Source: a virus
Direction: 5' to 3' (one strand)
DNA: 21,029 nucleotides
IMG/VR virus record: IMGVR_UViG_3300009790_000099
Span: 1 to 21,029 of that record
Part shown: piece after piece, positions 16,996 through 21,029 of the stretch
Numbering within the stretch: position 1 is the first letter of the stretch
Layout of the letters: every line of letters begins with the position of its first letter
Made by a program: the position numbers and the translations under genes
The notes under the pieces: generated by a model
What the model was told of the DNA's origin: nothing
The model's database searches: none
Seen by the model: the letters and a program-made list of their open reading frames with translations, nothing else

Positions 16996-18356
16996 AATGT
17001 TGTTTCTGGCTGTAACGAATCAGTCTTTGCTACTAGTTCTGTCTCATGTACACCATCTTGAAATGTGTGCACACACGAAAATATAAGGTACTGGCCCGAT
17101 AACATAAGGTCAAACGGCTCTGTATCTGATTTTCCAGTGTAACCTTTGTAAATAAGTGGATCGGTTGCCTTAGGAAATTGTAATGATATTGTTCTTCCTG
17201 GGTTAAGAAAGGCATCTCCCATCACTGTAAAACTATGAGAACATGCATCATAATTAGAAATATATGCACGTGAGATATGTGCCTGCTCTTCTGCGAGCTC
17301 ATTCATATTCTTCGGTCCATTATATGCTGAACGATTCACATAATGGTATGCTATATTTGCTTGTGGTATCTTATTCAATGGTGATCCAGCCTCAGATTCA
17401 CGTTTATTCTTCACTGATTGACCGTATGTTACATCCTTTTTTGATGTACTATGCTCGCTTTTTAATACCTTTGAAGCATCGAATATGTGCTTACGATAAG
17501 TCTTTTTAGCAATATCAATGTAACGATTTTCAGATGCAAATGCACCTTTCTTTGCTTGTAACGTTGGTGCAAGGCCAATATTCGAATTGACTTTCAACAT
17601 CTGTGTCGATCGCTCTAGATAGTTGGCATGAGTATTCGGTGTAGTAATCAGTTTCTGTTTATTAACGAATGTTTTATAAATAGGACTCTCATCACGATCG
17701 TTAATATAGCTTAAAGGCGTGAGCTGGACAAAACCTGAAAGGTCTTGATACAAAAAATATGGTGTGCGATTAATATCTGCAGCAGTATCTAGTACTGACA
17801 TAGCAGCTTTAAGCGGATTCGAGATGTTTATATTACCATCAAACTGTGTACCACACTTACCAAATGCAGCAAATTTAGATACATTCAAGTCGTCTTTCAT
17901 AATTCGTTCAATAATAGACGAATTAGTTCCAGATATTTTCCGCGAAATTGTTTTAAGTGGTGCAATATAAGCATGCTCTGATACAGCAACTAGAGTATAA
18001 GCCTGAACCTGTGTGTTTTCAGCATTTCTAGCATAATCATTGTATTCTTGAACGTAAAACTTATAAGATAACGTGTTTTCAAAATCAAATGATTTGATGT
18101 CGATTTCGATATGAAGAATTTCGTTACCAGTAATATTAAATTCTTCTAGAAAGTTTGATTCATCACGTATACCAACCTCGCAAACAAGTGCCGGCGCAAA
18201 AATACTTTCATGTATCTTAATATAGCCTACCATAGAACTTATGTCCCGGGTATCACCATCAACGTTTTCAATAATACATAGCGGCAGTTTATAGGTAGAA
18301 TTCGCTATAGAATTACCCTTTTCATCAGAAACTCCTCTGTTAAATTTATCACTCAT
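16992..18356 (-). CDS. 27: gp27-like baseplate hub protein
   Basis: A 454-residue protein (T4 gp27 is 391). In T4 a gp27 trimer forms the hub ring that holds the gp5 spike and docks the tube. Near the N-terminus, MVGYIKIHESIFAPALVCEVGI and DESNFLEEFNITGNEILHIEI (about 42-85) show the pattern of the first tube-like beta domain of phage hub proteins. VQAYTLVAVSEHAY (about 118-131) continues that domain. The C-terminal third has FLNPGRTISLQFPK and GQYLIFSCVHTFQDGVHETELV, as in the gpD/gp27 superfamily. The start overlaps the gp53 end by 8 bases, and its TGA overlaps the spike ATG, so hub and spike are translated together. The identification rests on motif pattern and location next to gp5 rather than on clear T4 identity. 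Confidence 0.8.
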   Translation of the reverse strand: MSDKFNRGVSDEKGNSIANSTYKLPLCIIENVDGDTRDISSMVGYIKIHESIFAPALVCEVGIRDESNFLEEFNITGNEILHIEIDIKSFDFENTLSYKFYVQEYNDYARNAENTQVQAYTLVAVSEHAYIAPLKTISRKISGTNSSIIERIMKDDLNVSKFAAFGKCGTQFDGNINISNPLKAAMSVLDTAADINRTPYFLYQDLSGFVQLTPLSYINDRDESPIYKTFVNKQKLITTPNTHANYLERSTQMLKVNSNIGLAPTLQAKKGAFASENRYIDIAKKTYRKHIFDASKVLKSEHSTSKKDVTYGQSVKNKRESEAGSPLNKIPQANIAYHYVNRSAYNGPKNMNELAEEQAHISRAYISNYDACSHSFTVMGDAFLNPGRTISLQFPKATDPLIYKGYTGKSDTEPFDLMLSGQYLIFSCVHTFQDGVHETELVAKTDSLQPETTL

Positions 18357-19371
18357 TTAGCAAATGTTTAAATTCACGTGTAAACGATTCGATATATTGC
18401 GGTGATGTAGCCTTTATTGTTCTACGATCATCGTTTTCTTTTATCATATCATCATATATCGACACATAATTGGTTGCTTCAGGGCCAGCATTAAATTCAC
18501 TTATTTCTTCGGTAATATTTGTTGCATCATAATAATAAGCAGGAGCAAGAGAACCATCTTTCCAATATTGAGTAGATGTTAGTATATAGGTTGAATCTAA
18601 TTTATCGTCTGCCACAAGCTCGGATGATGAACCCGGCTGGAATCTTTCAGCAGATAACCTAACCTTATCAATAAAAGCGTTGCGGAGTGTATCTACTTGT
18701 GCAGTACCATCACTAATGAATTGTATAGTAAAATCTGCAGAATCTTCAGAATAAAACATCTCCGTCTTTGATCGTGACGAATACAATGTATCAAGTGTGC
18801 CACCATCACCAACTTGAGCATTAACTGTAGCTTCTTCAGAAAACCATGTAACATCACTATTATCAATCCAAATAAGTGACTTATTCGGATCATAATCTAC
18901 AATCTTAGCAGATGAAAAAACTTGTTGGTCAGTTTGGCCTTCTTTATCAATTATTTTGCATAGTCTCAAGTATGGCAAATACGATTCATTTTTTATAGGA
19001 ATTCCGAGTAATGTAGACCTATTTCCATTACTATTAAGTTGTCCAAAAGGGAACCTAAAGGCAGAAATGTTTTTATATTGATTCGCTAAATAGTTTTTAA
19101 TCTCAGAATCACCTTTCGGCCACGCTGTTATTCCATCTTTCAGACTATCGTTAGTAATAAAAAACGTCCAATAATAATCAGGTGTGCCATAAAGGCGATA
19201 TGAAAGTGTATCTGGTCGTTCGGAATCTAGAATATCAACAGCCGAATAAGCGTATGTATTTTGTGCCAGTCTATCAATAACATCAACGTATCGAAAATAG
19301 TCGGTAATTACACTTTGTATAGCGTTGTTCTCTATACTATATTGTGTTTTGGGGAATTGATTAAAAAACAT
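18349..19371 (-). CDS. 53: Baseplate wedge protein gp53, extended
   Basis: A 340-residue protein related to T4 gp53 (196 residues), the wedge subunit that joins the wedge to the hub. The N-terminus (FFNQFPKTQYSI, then ITDYFRYVDVIDRL) and the block YRLYGTPDYYWTFFITND at residues 58-75 match the gp53 pattern IYGNPQLYWVLLMCND. About 140 residues beyond the usual length follow the core. This extra part contains a YDPNKSLIWIDN strand pair near 165 and a FQPGSSSELVAD segment near 240; it is not a recognised domain and no signal or membrane segment is seen. The gene starts 12 bases after the gp48-like stop and overlaps the hub gene by 8 bases. No Shine-Dalgarno sequence is visible before the ATG (GTAAAATAATATG). 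The gp53 call is firm; the role of the extension is unknown. Confidence 0.88.
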   Translation of the reverse strand: MFFNQFPKTQYSIENNAIQSVITDYFRYVDVIDRLAQNTYAYSAVDILDSERPDTLSYRLYGTPDYYWTFFITNDSLKDGITAWPKGDSEIKNYLANQYKNISAFRFPFGQLNSNGNRSTLLGIPIKNESYLPYLRLCKIIDKEGQTDQQVFSSAKIVDYDPNKSLIWIDNSDVTWFSEEATVNAQVGDGGTLDTLYSSRSKTEMFYSEDSADFTIQFISDGTAQVDTLRNAFIDKVRLSAERFQPGSSSELVADDKLDSTYILTSTQYWKDGSLAPAYYYDATNITEEISEFNAGPEATNYVSIYDDMIKENDDRRTIKATSPQYIESFTREFKHLLNE

Positions 19372-19383
19372 ATTATTTTACAA

Positions 19384-20466
19384 TTATTCTGTAGTTTTAG
19401 TTTCTGCCTTTAACTCAGCTGCTCTCGCGTCAGCGGCCTTTTTGTCGAGCCTATCACCAACTGTTTTTACAGCATCACTAACATCCCTAGTTAATTCATT
19501 ATAGGCGTCGTCATCACGGTTAAATCTAACACCCCCTTCAAGAGCATTAATTTCATCTCGATCAAGTATTTTTGTTTCTTGAAATTGTAAAGACACGTCA
19601 ACTTCATAAGGAGATAAATCAGTACGAAATGTGTTTGATGAGCTATTTACAACCGTGTTTGCAGATGTAAGGTAGCAAGTAAAAATTTTAGGCATGTATT
19701 GCAATTCATTACCATCTCGAGGGTCTATAAACTTCACAGTCCATTGACTTGGATATTGCTGCATTATAGTGCTAGTACCATTTAACTTCGAAGCATAAAC
19801 TTGTTCCCTAAAGAAAGATTGTATTTCGTTTATTTCATCAACCTCTTTTGGGTCTTTTCCAATCATCTTAAAATCAAATTGAAAATTTCGTAATTGATTA
19901 CCTGAAAATGCCGTATTTGTTCTAGGGTTTCTTACACTTTTATTGGCAAATTCAAGCGCTGTAGCTGCATCATTTGCTCCCAAAGTTTTCAATGCTAATA
20001 TGCCTCCGCCTACTGCACCCAATCCTGCTGCTTGCTTCTTAAATGCACCAGCAGCTGCACCGGCCATCTCTGAAACAGATCCACCCTTAGCAACAATACT
20101 CGCGATGTCGCCAATGATGCCCATATCGACTGTCGTATAATCTCCGCCATCATTAAAGCTTACACCGCCAGGGCACGGTAGGTTAACAGATGTCATAGCT
20201 TGACCACCATTAGCTGGTTTACATGTAAATCTAATATAAGGCCGTTGACTTTCAACTAGCATATCTCTAGGAAACACTAATTCAGGTTTCCGGGCGCGCT
20301 GAGCTTGAGGCAGAACACTTTTAGTTGCTTCGTTCCATCCGCCCATGAAATCGTTTGTCTGCTCTTTGACAAAACCTACGGTTGAATCACCAAGGTCGGT
20401 AAAATATCTACTAGCGGCGGCAGAGCCATTTCTGAAAGCGCTACCTATATCTGAAGAATCGGGCAT
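19384..20466 (-). CDS. 48: Baseplate tail-tube cap/initiator protein, gp48-like (possibly gp54)
   Basis: A 360-residue protein in the size range of T4 gp48 (364) and close to gp54 (320), the two related proteins that seat the tail tube on the hub. The most telling block is at 180-230: NPRTNTAFSG, LRNFQFDFKMIGKD and NEIQSFFREQVY, followed by a C-terminal domain with YPSQWTVKFIDPR, YMPKIFTCYLTS and SPYEVDVSLQFQETKIL (about 240-325). This is the tube-like fold pattern shared by gp48, gp54 and gp19. Residues 117-165 are Gly/Ala-rich and may be a flexible or membrane-like insertion loop. The C-terminus is charged and helical. It is the first gene of the minus-strand block, with a TATAAATA promoter 43 bases upstream. 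The family is well supported; gp48 rather than gp54 is a choice by length. Confidence 0.78.
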   Translation of the reverse strand: MPDSSDIGSAFRNGSAAASRYFTDLGDSTVGFVKEQTNDFMGGWNEATKSVLPQAQRARKPELVFPRDMLVESQRPYIRFTCKPANGGQAMTSVNLPCPGGVSFNDGGDYTTVDMGIIGDIASIVAKGGSVSEMAGAAAGAFKKQAAGLGAVGGGILALKTLGANDAATALEFANKSVRNPRTNTAFSGNQLRNFQFDFKMIGKDPKEVDEINEIQSFFREQVYASKLNGTSTIMQQYPSQWTVKFIDPRDGNELQYMPKIFTCYLTSANTVVNSSSNTFRTDLSPYEVDVSLQFQETKILDRDEINALEGGVRFNRDDDAYNELTRDVSDAVKTVGDRLDKKAADARAAELKAETKTTE

Positions 20467-20489
20467 AATTTGGTAATTGGTTTATACTT

Positions 20490-20497
20490 TATAAATA
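20490..20497 (+). promoter_or_regulatory. T4-type late promoter octamer for gp4
   Basis: An exact TATAAATA on the plus strand, ending 28 bases before the gp4 ATG at 20526. It lies in the 59-base divergent gap and faces a matching minus-strand octamer 12 bases away. Confidence 0.7.
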
Positions 20498-20509
20498 AGT
20501 ATTTAGTGT

Positions 20510-20517
20510 TATTTATA
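20510..20517 (-). promoter_or_regulatory. T4-type late promoter octamer for the minus-strand baseplate block
   Basis: The minus strand reads an exact TATAAATA, ending 43 bases before the ATG at 20466. It is the likely main start of the gp48-gp53-hub-spike transcript. With the plus-strand octamer it forms an inverted pair with a 12-base spacer. Confidence 0.72.
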
Positions 20518-20525
20518 ACAAAACC

Positions 20526-20966
20526 ATGGCTTATTCTGGGCGATATAGAGTAAAGAATCCAAAAAAATATGAGGGTGATTTTAACAAAGTCAAATATAGA
20601 TCTCTATGGGAAAGACAGACATTTAAATGGTTGGATAATAATCCAGGAATAATAGGTTGGTCTTCCGAAGAAGTTGTTATACCTTATAGATGTAAGACTG
20701 ATGGTAAAGTGCATCGCTATTTTGTAGATCTATTTATTCGTACAAAAGATGGTAAAGTCTTTCTAATAGAAATCAAACCTAAAAAGCAAACGCTTCCTCC
20801 TAAAAAACCCGGCCGTAAAACTAAAAGGTATCTTACAGAAGTATTAACGTACGCTAAAAACCAATCAAAGTGGGAAGCCGCTACAGCATACGCAAACAAG
20901 TATGGGATGACATTTGAAATATGGCATGAAGACACTTTAAGGTCATTTGGTATAAAAATCCTATAA
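20526..20966 (+). CDS. 4: Head completion nuclease gp4
   Basis: A 146-residue protein matching T4 gp4 (gp50/65, about 150 residues), needed to finish the DNA-filled head before tail joining. The N-terminus GRYRVKNPKKYEGD and the block YRSLWERQTFKWLDNNP (24-40), then WSSEEVVIPY (45-54), are characteristic. The nuclease core of the TnsA-like PD-(D/E)xK type is visible: Glu29 in the SLWER helix, Asp68 in HRYFVDLFI, and Glu82/Lys84 in LIEIKP. The proline usual before the Asp is replaced by valine. It is the only complete gene on the plus strand and diverges from the gp48-like gene. No Shine-Dalgarno sequence precedes the ATG (AACAAAACCATGG). A second gene begins 9 bases after its stop, probably in the same transcript. 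Confidence 0.94.
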   Translation: MAYSGRYRVKNPKKYEGDFNKVKYRSLWERQTFKWLDNNPGIIGWSSEEVVIPYRCKTDGKVHRYFVDLFIRTKDGKVFLIEIKPKKQTLPPKKPGRKTKRYLTEVLTYAKNQSKWEAATAYANKYGMTFEIWHEDTLRSFGIKIL

Positions 20967-20969
20967 ATA
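20962..20969 (+). promoter_or_regulatory. T4-type late promoter octamer overlapping the gp4 stop
   Basis: An exact TATAAATA on the plus strand. It contains the gp4 TAA stop (20964-20966) and ends 6 bases before the ATG of the next gene at 20976. The arrangement mirrors that at gp25. Confidence 0.55.
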
Positions 20970-20975
20970 GAGTTA

Positions 20976-21029
20976 ATGGCCACGTTTATTAATAGGATCG
21001 AAAATAGAGCAACTCTTGCTGGTATTGAA
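20976..21029 (+). CDS. Partial gene of unknown function downstream of gp4
   Basis: Eighteen codons are visible before the right edge, reading MATFINRIENRATLAGIE, with no stop. The frame opens 9 bases after the gp4 stop in the same direction, and a TATAAATA octamer lies just before it. In T4 the genes next to gene 4 encode other head and tail completion proteins (gp2, gp3, gp53), so a completion role is possible. Too little sequence is present to identify it. Confidence 0.5.
   Translation, partial: MATFINRIENRATLAGIE

Noticed and set aside
16706-17086. Plus-strand open frame of 126 codons
   Set aside because: It lies antisense across the hub-spike junction, has no family features and spans two well-supported genes.

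Overview
The window is a late structural-gene block from a T4-like contractile-tailed phage (a myovirus of the T4 superfamily). I infer this from a nearly complete set of T4-type baseplate proteins: gp25, gp6, gp8, gp53, a gp5-like spike, a gp27-like hub, a gp48/gp54-like tube protein and the head-completion nuclease gp4. Also supporting it are long structural proteins of the kind found in marine T4-like phages (cyanophages and pelagiphages) and TATAAATA late-promoter octamers. The DNA is AT-rich. The host cannot be read from the sequence; a marine bacterium is the most natural inference.

Layout from right to left. Fourteen genes run on the minus strand from 20466 to the left edge with almost no spacing. 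They are gp48-like (19384-20466), gp53 (18349-19371), gp27-like hub (16992-18356), gp5-like spike (15691-16995), a 904-residue protein with an M15-type peptidase domain (12964-15678), an unrecognised 141-residue protein (12537-12962), gp25 (12083-12526), gp6 (10256-12076), a 365-residue wedge-region protein (9159-10256), gp8 (7448-9091), a giant 1881-residue DUF4815-like baseplate or tail protein (1790-7435), a 62-residue coiled-coil protein (1602-1790), a fibre-like protein (518-1597), a small beta-rich protein (160-510) and the start of another fibre-type gene (1-150). On the plus strand, gp4 (20526-20966) diverges from the block and is followed by the start of an unidentified gene (20976 onward).

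How the genes work together. gp27-like and gp5-like proteins should form the central hub and spike. gp48-like protein caps or starts the tail tube. gp25, gp6, gp53 and gp8 build the wedges. The 1881-residue protein and the fibre-type genes downstream of it probably make the outer baseplate and host-contacting appendages. gp4 finishes the head. The gp5-like protein has no lysozyme domain; the next gene ends in an M15-like peptidase domain, so cell-wall cutting may have moved to that protein.

Regulation. T4-type late promoter octamers (NATAAATA) precede several genes. Four of them overlap the previous stop codon and end only 5-7 bases before the next ATG. Two face each other in the 59-base divergent gap. 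Shine-Dalgarno sequences are weak or absent at most starts. No tRNA, insertion sequence, CRISPR array or convincing terminator was seen, and no stretch over 300 bases lacks a gene.
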